Source: Chitinophaga pollutisoli
Lineage (GTDB): Bacteria; Bacteroidota; Bacteroidia; Chitinophagales; Chitinophagaceae
Assembly: GCF_038396755.1 (NCBI RefSeq)
Contig: NZ_CP149822.1
Location: 1,984,001-2,048,000 of the forward strand
Length of the DNA: 64,000 nt
Direction: 5' to 3'
Below are positions 35,346-43,812 of this stretch, one piece after another. Numbering within the stretch: the first letter of the stretch is position 1; the number at the start of each line of letters is the position of its first letter. A model generated the notes under the pieces. The model did not search any database. It had not been told where the DNA came from and worked only from the letters and a program-made list of their open reading frames with translations. The translations under genes were made by a program, and so were the position numbers.

Positions 35346-37760
35346 CTATTTAACCTTTTTCAATGCATTCAAAAAAACCTCATTTGTTGATCTTTCAAAA
35401 ATTTTCTTAAGCGCTGTCCAGTACTCTTTTGTTACTAATTTTGAAAGTCCGCTGCAAATTACAACTGCAAGCTGTTCCTCAAAGTTAAACCACTTTTCAC
35501 TAATTATTATTTCTGTGCGGGGAGAGTTTAAGTCTAAATCTCTCTTGCCGCATACGTCAACAATTAAAATCATTGGAAAAGGAAAGGATATTTTGACTTG
35601 ATTTGCGGTTCTTCTCCATGATTCAGGGAAAAGTGATGACGGCACCTCAATTCCATGTAATGATATTCTAGACTTAGATATTGTCAATTCTCTTGTTGAA
35701 CTGTCCTTTTTTATTCCACCATCATCATTAATAGTTATCGAATTGGATTCTTGTGTTATAGAATTCGTTGAAACCCAAAGTTTTTTTTCAAGGGTGTAAT
35801 TCTCATTTTCAACTGTTATGTCAATTGAAGTCAAGTCAATGTTTTCAACTGGCATACCGTGACGTTCTAAAATCGCAATTGATGCGGAACCAATGATGCC
35901 GTCTTCCTTTCCGTCCAATGGAATTTCGATTATCTTAATATTCTCGTTGTAGTCCCATGAATAATCTTTAAGTGACGTAGTCTTAACACTTTTAAAACTG
36001 TTCTCGTCTCTTACTTGTTGATGTGATGTAGTATGTATATTGATCCTGAAAGGTGGATTTGGAATCACATTTTCTACAGACTTTATGAATACTTCTTCCG
36101 TCATATTTTGCCATGGATTCCGAGCTTTTCTCAGAACGAGTTTTGTGGTTGTCCCTGGCAATTCTCGCCTACCGTCCCTAATCCAAAAAATGCTTTCTTG
36201 TCCTTCGACTGTGATATTTAGAGCATCACTTGACTTATGTTTGGCATAAACTCTTTTAGTATCAACGATCAAAGTGTCCGCGACCATGAAACAGGATAAA
36301 ATGCCGATCCCAAATCTTGAGGTAGGTGTAAAATCTGCATTTGACTCAGATTTTAAATTAAAAAATTCAGTTGACTTGTAAAACGAAGATCCTACTCTTG
36401 AATAATAATTGTCAATTATATGTTGATCCATTCCAGTACCATTATCAATAATTTCAAGAACATTATCAGTTCCCTCTAAATAGTACTTGACATAGATTTC
36501 AGGGTTGTATGGGTTTCCCCATTTTCTTTCCTGAGCTTGTCTTAACAGGCAAGCATCAATAGAATTTTGCAACAGTTCCCTGAGTGCCACTTCTGGATTG
36601 CCGTATAGCTTTGTACCCATAAGAAGATCAATAACTTGACGCTTACTTAAATTAAACTGGGTATCTCGATATAAATATAGTGGTTGATTATGAATATTCT
36701 TTTTTGTTGTTATTTTATCCCGGTTTACTTTAAATGGAAACTTAACAGCGATATCTCGGTTTTTAGATTTATTAAACTCATTAAGAGAAGAGGCAACGTT
36801 ATTACACATGCTTAACTCATGATCAATAATATCGCAAAACTGGTGTATTGACGCCTCAATAGCAGGGTGAGTACATTTAGCGTTAAACTGAATCAATTCT
36901 GAACTAATTTCCCACGCCTCAACAGCGCGATGCTTATTCCACTCTTTCAAAGATATTGGATCTCTTACATACAGATGGGAATACAAAATAGATGGTGTTC
37001 GCTTCGCATCAAAATCTAAAATATCGGCTAACCGTAAAATCACTCCAATCAGTGGTAAGCAAGCAAATGCATTTTCAGCACATAAATAATTCTTTTCAAG
37101 ATCAAGAAGATTTAACGCATCTTCATTGTGTCCGTAGCAAATTTGAGCGAATTCAACTGTAAGGTCGGTATCACGATAAACAATTTTCCCATTCCAGTCT
37201 TTTTCAATTATTTCTCTTGCCCTGTCCGCATGAGTTTGCCGGATAAATTCTGTTATTAAATAAGCCTTTATAGTATCAGCATTTGCTACCTTTCCTCGAT
37301 TAATGTTGCGTTCGATTATTTCTCGTTGTTCCGGTCTTGCTGAATAGAATCGATAAAAATCATTATAGCTATTCCTATCCTCCTCGTCTATCTCGGGCTC
37401 ACTATCCCAAATTCTCCTCCAGGCCAATACCTGCCTTTCATCAGGAGCCATACCAATATCGTGAAAGAATGCACACAAAACTAAAAGCATTAATTCCGGA
37501 GTTGAAAAATTCCGTATAGTTTGGGCAGGGAGCAGTTTTTCCATCAGATTTAAAACCCTGAAAAGGTGATCTCCATCATGGAGTGTAAACTCACCCATGT
37601 GTTTGATGATTGTCTTCGTTCGCTGAAAAGCATATGATACGGCATTATCAACTAAGGCAATTACTTCTGGTTCCTTGTCCTTACACTTAGCTTTCAACGT
37701 AGCATAAATTTCACTCTTTTGAAGCCGTAGTAAAAATTCGTCTTTGTAGTCGTTTGCCAT
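35346..37760 (-). CDS. HD-domain plus Hsp90-type (GHKL) ATPase fusion, candidate defence protein
   Basis: 804 residues. The N-terminal part (about 30-260) is an HD-type metal phosphohydrolase-like domain: His61-Asp62 and His65 in TLHDGDHLF, His100-Asp101 in CAFFHDIGMA, and Asp246 in LRLADILDF. Residues about 370-640 form an Hsp90-like ATPase: N-box RELLQNSIDA (394-403), DNGTGM (439-444) and SRFGIGILSCFM (481-492). The rest resembles an Hsp90 middle domain and ends without a known effector. It is AT-rich and lies in the cargo zone of a mobile element. Hsp90/HD fusions are associated with prokaryotic conflict systems in comparative work as I recall; function here is inferred. The zinc-ribbon gene is 169 bases upstream. 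Confidence 0.82.
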   Translation of the reverse strand: MANDYKDEFLLRLQKSEIYATLKAKCKDKEPEVIALVDNAVSYAFQRTKTIIKHMGEFTLHDGDHLFRVLNLMEKLLPAQTIRNFSTPELMLLVLCAFFHDIGMAPDERQVLAWRRIWDSEPEIDEEDRNSYNDFYRFYSARPEQREIIERNINRGKVANADTIKAYLITEFIRQTHADRAREIIEKDWNGKIVYRDTDLTVEFAQICYGHNEDALNLLDLEKNYLCAENAFACLPLIGVILRLADILDFDAKRTPSILYSHLYVRDPISLKEWNKHRAVEAWEISSELIQFNAKCTHPAIEASIHQFCDIIDHELSMCNNVASSLNEFNKSKNRDIAVKFPFKVNRDKITTKKNIHNQPLYLYRDTQFNLSKRQVIDLLMGTKLYGNPEVALRELLQNSIDACLLRQAQERKWGNPYNPEIYVKYYLEGTDNVLEIIDNGTGMDQHIIDNYYSRVGSSFYKSTEFFNLKSESNADFTPTSRFGIGILSCFMVADTLIVDTKRVYAKHKSSDALNITVEGQESIFWIRDGRRELPGTTTKLVLRKARNPWQNMTEEVFIKSVENVIPNPPFRINIHTTSHQQVRDENSFKSVKTTSLKDYSWDYNENIKIIEIPLDGKEDGIIGSASIAILERHGMPVENIDLTSIDITVENENYTLEKKLWVSTNSITQESNSITINDDGGIKKDSSTRELTISKSRISLHGIEVPSSLFPESWRRTANQVKISFPFPMILIVDVCGKRDLDLNSPRTEIIISEKWFNFEEQLAVVICSGLSKLVTKEYWTALKKIFERSTNEVFLNALKKVK

Positions 37761-37929
37761 AATTTTAATTCATCGAATTAATGAAAATAGTATTCAGAAG
37801 CAGGATTAATGTGTAATAATAATAATTGCAATAGATATGGTTACTTTGATGATTCAGGAAATGCACAAAAATAACTTAACCTCCTATTAATACTTGAACA
37901 TAAATATGCATTAGGCGGCTAACGTCATT

Positions 37930-39075
37930 TTAAACAACAACTTCATCATAAATAATTAAAAGAGTTAAGCAACGAGCAAAGATTTCGTTACAAAACTCTA
38001 TATATTCAACAAATGACCAAACTTTCTCCGACTTACCGCCTTTACCAGTTTTAAGTACAATCTTCTGTTTTGCTTTATTAATTTTCGCAGTTTTGTGATG
38101 AGTGCCATTCCTCAGTGAAGCATCATAGAACTGACCAAGAATTGCCAAGTTGGCATTGCCAGCAAAGTTGATACACCTTTTGGCCTTATCCGTTTCCAAA
38201 TAAGCCTTTAGTGTGAAGCCAGGGGTAGCGAATTGATCATAATTATTTCTGGATAAAAGGTTGTTAATTACAGTAGGAATAACCGCTAAATCTCCATATA
38301 CTTCATAAAAATCACCATAAATCCTCTCGATTTTTTCCCATTTTGCTGACGATGAAAGTCCTGATGGTTTATTGCCTCTTTTTTGTTCTAGCAGCGTCGA
38401 AAGCAACTCCGATTCAACCGACCTATATTGATTCATTATTTCATACAACTTATGGAACATAAATTCATCTCTGTACCCTTCCAAAAAAGTTTTTAATTGC
38501 GGATAGTTTGGGTGAGCCTTCGCTAAGGCTAATTCCTTCCTGAATCCATCAATAAGTGATTTCCATTTCCCTTCCAAAAACACTTCAGCAGCGCTAATCA
38601 CTTTATCTAGCAGTATGCGCTTAATTTTTGTTCTGTCTGTTCCAAACTTTTTCTCTAATAGAGGCCAACGCTCCTCAGTCAATAGCCTGAAATCCTCCTT
38701 ACATTCATCCCATTTTGAAATAAATTCAACATTACTCACTTGTGCGTGTCTAAAGGCTTTGAGTTCTTCAAGACCTTTTTGTTTTATCATAAATTCAATT
38801 GATGGGAAATAAGTGGGATCGGATTCTTTTGACTCATCAATGGATAACTCGGGATGAAGGTTTATAACCTGGGCTGTATTAGATTCTTCTACTTCCTCGA
38901 TATTATCTAGTACAAGTTTCCTATTGCCATCGTAGCCATACGTTATTGAAATACCACATGTTTTGCAGTAAAAAGAAGAAGATTGGGGAAAATTTCCTCC
39001 TATATTATAGCGAATACGATACTGATGATCACAATTCACGCACTTGTAATAGTTTCCGACTACCATACTTGTCAA
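37930..39075 (-). CDS. Zinc-ribbon protein with HEPN-like C-terminal motif
   Basis: 381 residues, no named family recognised. The N terminus is a zinc ribbon (Cys12, Cys15, Cys37, Cys40). The rest is mostly helical (ELALAKAHPNYPQLKTFLEG, RDEFMFHKLYEIMNQYRSVE). Near the C terminus is YDASLRNGTHHKTAKI, where Arg322 and His327 give an R-x4-H pattern like that of HEPN ribonucleases (often RN..(A)HH), followed by a final helix SFVEYIEFCNEIFARCLTLL as in HEPN folds. AT-rich cargo gene next to the element's right end; with the Hsp90/HD gene downstream it may form a two-gene conflict system. Confidence 0.65.
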   Translation of the reverse strand: MTSMVVGNYYKCVNCDHQYRIRYNIGGNFPQSSSFYCKTCGISITYGYDGNRKLVLDNIEEVEESNTAQVINLHPELSIDESKESDPTYFPSIEFMIKQKGLEELKAFRHAQVSNVEFISKWDECKEDFRLLTEERWPLLEKKFGTDRTKIKRILLDKVISAAEVFLEGKWKSLIDGFRKELALAKAHPNYPQLKTFLEGYRDEFMFHKLYEIMNQYRSVESELLSTLLEQKRGNKPSGLSSSAKWEKIERIYGDFYEVYGDLAVIPTVINNLLSRNNYDQFATPGFTLKAYLETDKAKRCINFAGNANLAILGQFYDASLRNGTHHKTAKINKAKQKIVLKTGKGGKSEKVWSFVEYIEFCNEIFARCLTLLIIYDEVVV

Positions 39076-39271
39076 ATTAGGAAGGGATAATTAGTATGTA
39101 TACCCTTAAGTTAGTTTAAATTTTGGAAAATAGATATTCTAAGCGTGTAAGTCAGCTAAGCACTTGTTAACGGGCGAGAAGAACTAAAGGGAGTGAAGAA
39201 AATTAAATTCAATTATGTAAATTGAGATGTGCTGTTAACCTCCGTAAAGATCATTGAAAACAAAAGGGAAC

Positions 39272-39292
39272 TCGACTAAATACTCGACTAAA
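39272..39292 (+). repeat. Paired TCGACTAAA repeats, period 12 (right arm-type sites)
   Basis: TCGACTAAA at 39272-39280 and 39284-39292, same spacing and orientation as the pair at 28966-28986. Confidence 0.55.
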
Positions 39293-39319
39293 AACAGAAA
39301 ACCCGCGCCAAGCGCGGGT
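39293..39319 (-). terminator. Terminator downstream of tRNA-Asp
   Basis: On the minus strand, ACCCGCGC-TTG-GCGCGGGT (39301-39319) followed by TTTTCTGTTTTT, 16 bases after the tRNA 3' end. Confidence 0.85.
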
Positions 39320-39332
39320 CTCTTCTAAATCG

Positions 39333-39350
39333 TGCGGACCGGACGGGACT
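39333..39350 (+). repeat. Right attachment site (18-bp direct repeat)
   Basis: TGCGGACCGGACGGGACT, identical to 28823-28840 and forming the 3' acceptor and part of the T arm of tRNA-Asp, so integration leaves the tRNA intact. Confidence 0.9.
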
Positions 39351-39408
39351 CGAACCCGCGACCTCCGCCGTGACAGGGCGGCATTCTAACCGACTGAACT
39401 ACCGATCC
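39335..39408 (-). tRNA. tRNA-Asp (anticodon GTC)
   Basis: 74-nt cloverleaf on the minus strand: acceptor stem GGATCGG / CCGGTCC with discriminator G, D arm with AGTTCAGTCGGTTAGA, anticodon loop CTGTCAC giving GTC, T arm GGGTTCGAGTCCC. The 3' CCA is not encoded. Its 3' end serves as integration target for the element to the left. Confidence 0.97.
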
Positions 39409-39480
39409 ATTTCCCCTTTCGGGGCAGCAAAGAAAAGATTTAATTTTTAATTGACCAATTTTTCGCGCGGAAATTTTCTA

Positions 39481-40191
39481 TCAATCAAAAAGACGGGCGA
39501 AATGATTTTCCAGGTGGTTGCGCATCGCGTTGCGGAACAGCTCCGGGGAGCCGTTCTGCAGGATATCCACCAGGCCCTTATGGCTGACGAAATTACGAAC
39601 GGTGGATTGCTTTCGCAGCAGGCCGCTGTGATGCACATAATCAAAAACGGGCAACAACATTTTCTGGAATTTCTTCAAGGTGGCGTTGCCGGTGATCTCG
39701 TATAGTTTTCCGTGGAATGCGATCTCCTGGCTGATATTGAAAATATGATTTTCTCCCACGATTGCCGGCTCGCTGTTCACGATATTATTCAGGTCTTCGA
39801 TGTCCTGCGGCTGGAGGTTTTGAAACAGCAGGTCGGCCATCCCGATTTCCAATACGAGGCGAATCTCAAATATATCGCGGAGCGTCTCTTCACTGAGAAT
39901 GTAGGGGTTCATGCTTTTGCCCAACAGCCCCAGGATATCCGGACTGGTAATCACCGCCCCTTTCTTCTTTTTAGACTCGATTAAACCCATGAGCCGCAAG
40001 CGCAGCAGCGCTTCCCGCACCACCGTTCTGCTAACCCCCAGCGCTTCCGCCAGCTCCAGTTCCGTCGGGATGGAATCCCCCACTTTCAGCTTGCGCTCCT
40101 GCAACAAAGCCACCAGATTAGCCTCCACCTTGTCCACCAACGAACTGGTATCTACCGACTTCAAACTGTCCTTAATATCGATGAGGTCCAT
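39481..40191 (-). CDS. GntR/FadR-type transcriptional regulator of the sialic acid locus
   Basis: 236 residues: N-terminal winged HTH (IPTELELAEALGVSRTVVRE, LRLRLMGLIESKKKKGAVI) and a C-terminal FCD ligand-binding domain (LRDIFEIRLVLEIGMADLL, EIAFHGKLYEITGNATLKKF, AMRNHLENHFARLF) with the metal-binding His and Asp/Glu pattern. It is divergent from the sialic-acid PUL, and a GT-N3-AC palindrome typical of FadR-type regulators sits at that PUL's promoter, so it is a probable NanR-like repressor. Its own upstream region has TATATTTG on the minus strand (40212-40219) as a -7 box and a GTATTAC motif at 40197-40203 that might allow autoregulation. Confidence 0.9.
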   Translation of the reverse strand: MDLIDIKDSLKSVDTSSLVDKVEANLVALLQERKLKVGDSIPTELELAEALGVSRTVVREALLRLRLMGLIESKKKKGAVITSPDILGLLGKSMNPYILSEETLRDIFEIRLVLEIGMADLLFQNLQPQDIEDLNNIVNSEPAIVGENHIFNISQEIAFHGKLYEITGNATLKKFQKMLLPVFDYVHHSGLLRKQSTVRNFVSHKGLVDILQNGSPELFRNAMRNHLENHFARLFD

Positions 40192-40348
40192 AATATGTAT
40201 TACTTATAACGCAAATATACTCAATGCAGTTGTAAATCCACGGAAATCAATCGATTTCAATTTTCCGCCATTAACGACTGCATATCAATTGCTTATGTCA
40301 TTCTCTAGTTGAAATTATGTTAAGGATCCCCAAAAAGTCGATTTAAAA

Positions 40349-40378
40349 TTGGCTTCTTCCCGGATTTGATTACTTTTG
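40349..40378 (+). promoter_or_regulatory. Bacteroidota-type promoter of the sialic acid PUL
   Basis: TTGG (40349-40352), 18 bases, then TACTTTTG (40371-40378), a full match to the -7 consensus TANNTTTG. Confidence 0.7.
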
Positions 40379-40393
40379 TTATGTTATACATAA
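40379..40393. promoter_or_regulatory. GntR/FadR-type operator
   Basis: TTATGT-TAT-ACATAA, a perfect 6-bp inverted repeat with GT-N3-AC core, starting at the base after the -7 box and hence over the expected transcription start. A bound regulator would block initiation. Confidence 0.75.
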
Positions 40394-40416
40394 TACAACC
40401 AAAATTCCTTTCCATT

Positions 40417-43400
40417 ATGAAATTCGCTTGCTTAAGGGGCCTCGTCTTCCTGACCTGCCTCCTCACCTCCCTCACCGCCCGGCCACAATCCGGGCCTCTC
40501 ACCGGGAAAGTCGTTTCCGGAGATGATAACACCCCTCTCATCGGGGTCACCATCGTCATCAAAGCCAAAAAGAAAGCCGTCCAATCCAACGACAAAGGCC
40601 ATTTCTCCATCGACGCTCAACCCGGAGACGTCCTCTCCGTTTCCTACATCGGATTCACCCCGCAGGAAATCACCGTCGGACAAAACCGCCAACTTAACAT
40701 CGTCCTCGCCTCCTCCGCCTCCCGGATGGATGAAGTAGTCATAACCGGCTACGGTTCGGCCAAAAGATCGAAACTTACCTCCAGTATCGCCAAACTGGAC
40801 AACAAAATTCTCGAAACCGGCCTCCGCTCCAACCCTGCTCAGGCGCTCGCCGGCACCATCTCCGGCGTTCGTGTAGCCACCGGCTCAGGCAGGCCCGGCG
40901 CCATGCCCAGCATCATCCTCCGCGGTGGCACCAACTTCGACGGGTCCGGCTCCCCCCTCGTTGTGATCGATGGCCAGGTGCGCGGCTCCCTGAGCGACAT
41001 CAACCCGGAAGATATCGGCTCCCTCGAGGTATTGAAAGACGCATCCGCCACCGCCATATATGGCGCCCGCGCCTCCAACGGCGTGATCCTCATCACCTCC
41101 AAACGCGGCAAAGCCGGCACCTCTTCCATCAACCTCCAGGCGAAACGCGGCTATGCCTACATGAACTCACCCTACAACTTCCTCTCCGCGGAAGACTATA
41201 TTAAATGGACCCGCCTGGGCGTCGTGCAAGCCATCAAAAACGGTACCCTCGCTCCCTCCGCCCTCTCCGCAGTCGGCCCCCGCGGCACCGGGAACCTTTA
41301 TAAAGACGGCGCCGGCAACATCCTCGACGGCAACTACGACTCCCGCGCCATCTGGAGCACCATGCGCCTCAACGATATTAACCGCGAACTCCTCAGCGCC
41401 AACAATGGCTGGAAAACCATGACCGACGCCGTGAAAACAAATGCCGCCGGCGATTACGATCCAAATGGCACCAACGCCGAACTCATCTATAAAGACTTTA
41501 ACTACGGCGACTATGCCTTCAAATCACCCGCCGTTACCCAGGATTACAACGTTGGCATGTCAGGTGGAAACGACCGCGGCAAGTACTACGCCAACCTCGG
41601 CTACTTCGACGAAGAAGGCCTTCCTCTCAACGTATTCTACCGCCGCCTCACTTTTACCGGCAACGCCGATTATAAAATCCGCGATTGGCTGACCTCCGAA
41701 ACCGGCATCCAGTACGCCATGGCGAATTGGAAAGACCAGACCCTCGTGAACGGCGAATCCAACTACTGGGGCCGCATGCTCTCCGCCCCGCCCACCATGC
41801 GCGGCACCAACGCCAATGGGGAACTGCTCCTCGGCCGAGACGCCAGCGACGGCAACCCGGTTTACAATGCCGACAAATACATCCGTAAAAACCAAACCGA
41901 CAAATTCACGCTCACACAGCGCTTCAACTTCCAGTTTACGCCTGACATCTCCGGCCGCATCGGGGCGATCCTGTTCTATGACGAAGGCTTTTATGAAAGC
42001 TTCAACAAAGATTACCGCACCGGCCTCCTGAATGCCACCAACCCGAATGCAGGCTGGAACCGCGACCGCGCCAGCAGCGCCAGCTTCGACCGCACCATCA
42101 ACCAAACCTACAATGCCACGCTCAGCTACAAAAAACAGATAAACCGCCACAGCATCGACGCATTGGCCGGTTTTGAATACTTCGACGCATATGGGAAAGG
42201 CGTCAGCGCCAGCGGCCGCCTCGCGCCCACCGACGATTTCATGGACCTGGGCCTGACCCTCAACAACAATCTCACCCAAACTCGCGGCACCGATTCCTAC
42301 CACAACCGTGAAAGGATTATGTCGGGTTTCGGAAACCTGATGTACGACTGGGACGGTAAATACCTCGCCACCTTCACCGTTCGTCATGATGGTTATTCCC
42401 GTCTCCTGGGCAATAACCAATACGGCACATTCCCCGCCGGCTCCGTCGGCTGGATGGCGCATAAAGAAAACTTCCTGAAAAGCGCGGACTGGCTCTCATA
42501 CCTGAAACTCCGCGCCAGCTACGGCCTGAACGGCAACATCGGCATCGGCACCGCCAACGCCATCGGTTTATACGAACTGCAGGGCGCTTATGGTGCGCAG
42601 GCCGCCTACAACGGCATCACCGGCTACCTCCAAACCGCCATTTCAAATCCCAACCTGAAATGGGAAAAAACGAAAACGGCGGAAGTCGGCGCAGACCTCG
42701 GGTTCTTCAACAACAGGCTCACCGCGTCTTTCGCGTATTACAACAGGCTGACCGACGACAAGCTCACTTACATCAACCTCCCGACCTCTTCGGGCATCTC
42801 ATCCATACGCACCAACAACGGCAGTATGCGCAACCGCGGGCTGGAAATGGAGCTTAATTATAAAGTGATCAATAATAAAGACCTTACCTGGTCGGTTGCC
42901 GCCAACGCCAGCTGGAATAAAAACATCGTCGTGAAGCTGCCTTTCAACGGCAACGACAAAAACCGCCAGGGCGGCCAGCAGGTATTTGACCCCGCTTCCG
43001 GAAGGATGGTATGGGTTGGCGGATTACAGGAAGGCATGGAATGGGGTGAAGTGTATGGATTCGTGAGTGACGGGATCATCCGCAACGATAAAGACCTGGC
43101 CGATTACAACAAGATCGACATCGCGGCAGGGGAAGTGCAATACGGTGCAGCGGCCGGCAAACGCGTGGCCAGCCAAAAACTGATCACTGAAAAAGGATTG
43201 ACCAACCACATCGCCACGCAGCTCGGCGACATGAAATGGCGCGACCTCGACCGGAACGACACCATCGACTACCGCGACATGACCCGTCTGGGCAGAACCA
43301 TTCCCCGTTGGACGGGCGGCATCAACACCACCGTTTCCTACAAAAACTTTCAGCTGTTCGTTCGTATGGACTTTGCGCTGGGCCACATTCAGCAGGATTT

Positions 43401-43788
43401 CATGAACATGTGGGCGCTGGGCAGCTTCCAGGGCGAATTTAACGCCACAGATGTGGTGAAAGACACCTGGACGCCGGAAAACCCCAACGCCAAATATCCC
43501 CGCTATACCTGGGCCGACCAGCTGAATACCAAGAACTACGACCGTCCCAGCAGCATGTTCTGGGTCAACTCCAGCTACCTCTGCTTCCGCGACGTTTCCC
43601 TCAGCTACAAAGTTCCTTCCCACATCCTCAAACCGGCACGCATCAACGGGCTCACGCTCACCGTTACCGGCCAGAACCTGGGATACATCACCAACAGCCA
43701 GATCAACCTGCCCGAGCGCACCGGCAACCAGAACAGTGCCTACATCATCCCGACGCAGCTGATCTTCGGCGCCAACCTTCAATTCTGA
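40417..43788 (+). CDS. SusC/RagA-family TonB-dependent transporter of the sialic acid PUL
   Basis: Outer-membrane import channel, about 1123 residues from MKFACLRGLVFL; the ATG at 40417 is chosen because the upstream open frame crosses the promoter and operator. Signal peptide ends near TARPQ, then the carboxypeptidase-like regulatory fold (LTGKVVSGDDNTPLIGVTIV), TonB plug with MDEVVITGYGSAKRSK, LAGTISGVRVATGSG and SIILRGGTNF, and a barrel to a C-terminal Phe. No STN domain, so unlike the first SusC it should be controlled by the GntR repressor rather than by an anti-sigma system. Pairs with the SusD encoded 24 bases on; the locus points to sialylated glycans or free sialic acid as cargo. Confidence 0.93.
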   Translation: MKFACLRGLVFLTCLLTSLTARPQSGPLTGKVVSGDDNTPLIGVTIVIKAKKKAVQSNDKGHFSIDAQPGDVLSVSYIGFTPQEITVGQNRQLNIVLASSASRMDEVVITGYGSAKRSKLTSSIAKLDNKILETGLRSNPAQALAGTISGVRVATGSGRPGAMPSIILRGGTNFDGSGSPLVVIDGQVRGSLSDINPEDIGSLEVLKDASATAIYGARASNGVILITSKRGKAGTSSINLQAKRGYAYMNSPYNFLSAEDYIKWTRLGVVQAIKNGTLAPSALSAVGPRGTGNLYKDGAGNILDGNYDSRAIWSTMRLNDINRELLSANNGWKTMTDAVKTNAAGDYDPNGTNAELIYKDFNYGDYAFKSPAVTQDYNVGMSGGNDRGKYYANLGYFDEEGLPLNVFYRRLTFTGNADYKIRDWLTSETGIQYAMANWKDQTLVNGESNYWGRMLSAPPTMRGTNANGELLLGRDASDGNPVYNADKYIRKNQTDKFTLTQRFNFQFTPDISGRIGAILFYDEGFYESFNKDYRTGLLNATNPNAGWNRDRASSASFDRTINQTYNATLSYKKQINRHSIDALAGFEYFDAYGKGVSASGRLAPTDDFMDLGLTLNNNLTQTRGTDSYHNRERIMSGFGNLMYDWDGKYLATFTVRHDGYSRLLGNNQYGTFPAGSVGWMAHKENFLKSADWLSYLKLRASYGLNGNIGIGTANAIGLYELQGAYGAQAAYNGITGYLQTAISNPNLKWEKTKTAEVGADLGFFNNRLTASFAYYNRLTDDKLTYINLPTSSGISSIRTNNGSMRNRGLEMELNYKVINNKDLTWSVAANASWNKNIVVKLPFNGNDKNRQGGQQVFDPASGRMVWVGGLQEGMEWGEVYGFVSDGIIRNDKDLADYNKIDIAAGEVQYGAAAGKRVASQKLITEKGLTNHIATQLGDMKWRDLDRNDTIDYRDMTRLGRTIPRWTGGINTTVSYKNFQLFVRMDFALGHIQQDFMNMWALGSFQGEFNATDVVKDTWTPENPNAKYPRYTWADQLNTKNYDRPSSMFWVNSSYLCFRDVSLSYKVPSHILKPARINGLTLTVTGQNLGYITNSQINLPERTGNQNSAYIIPTQLIFGANLQF

Positions 43789-43812
43789 TAAACGAACTCA
43801 ACAAATTCCGAC

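Larger units (their letters stand above)
28823..39350. mobile_element. Integrated mobilizable element in tRNA-Asp (about 10.5 kb)
   Basis: Bounded by perfect 18-bp direct repeats, one of them the 3' end of an intact tRNA-Asp. Gene content is that of an integrative mobilizable element of Bacteroidota: tyrosine integrase next to the left end, excisionase-like HTH protein, MobC and relaxase, an Xre regulator and cargo genes. No type IV secretion or coupling-protein genes are visible, so transfer would need a helper. The right part (35-39.3 kb) is clearly AT-richer than the host genes on both sides. The cargo is the Hsp90/HD ATPase and the zinc-ribbon protein. Confidence 0.88.
39249..39350 (+). 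repeat. Right end of the element beside tRNA-Asp
   Basis: Comprises GATCATTGAAAACAAAAGG, the paired TCGACTAAA repeats, the tRNA terminator hairpin and the 18-bp att repeat. Two further copies of this arrangement lie at 28591-28675 (decayed) and 28765-28840. Confidence 0.7.
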
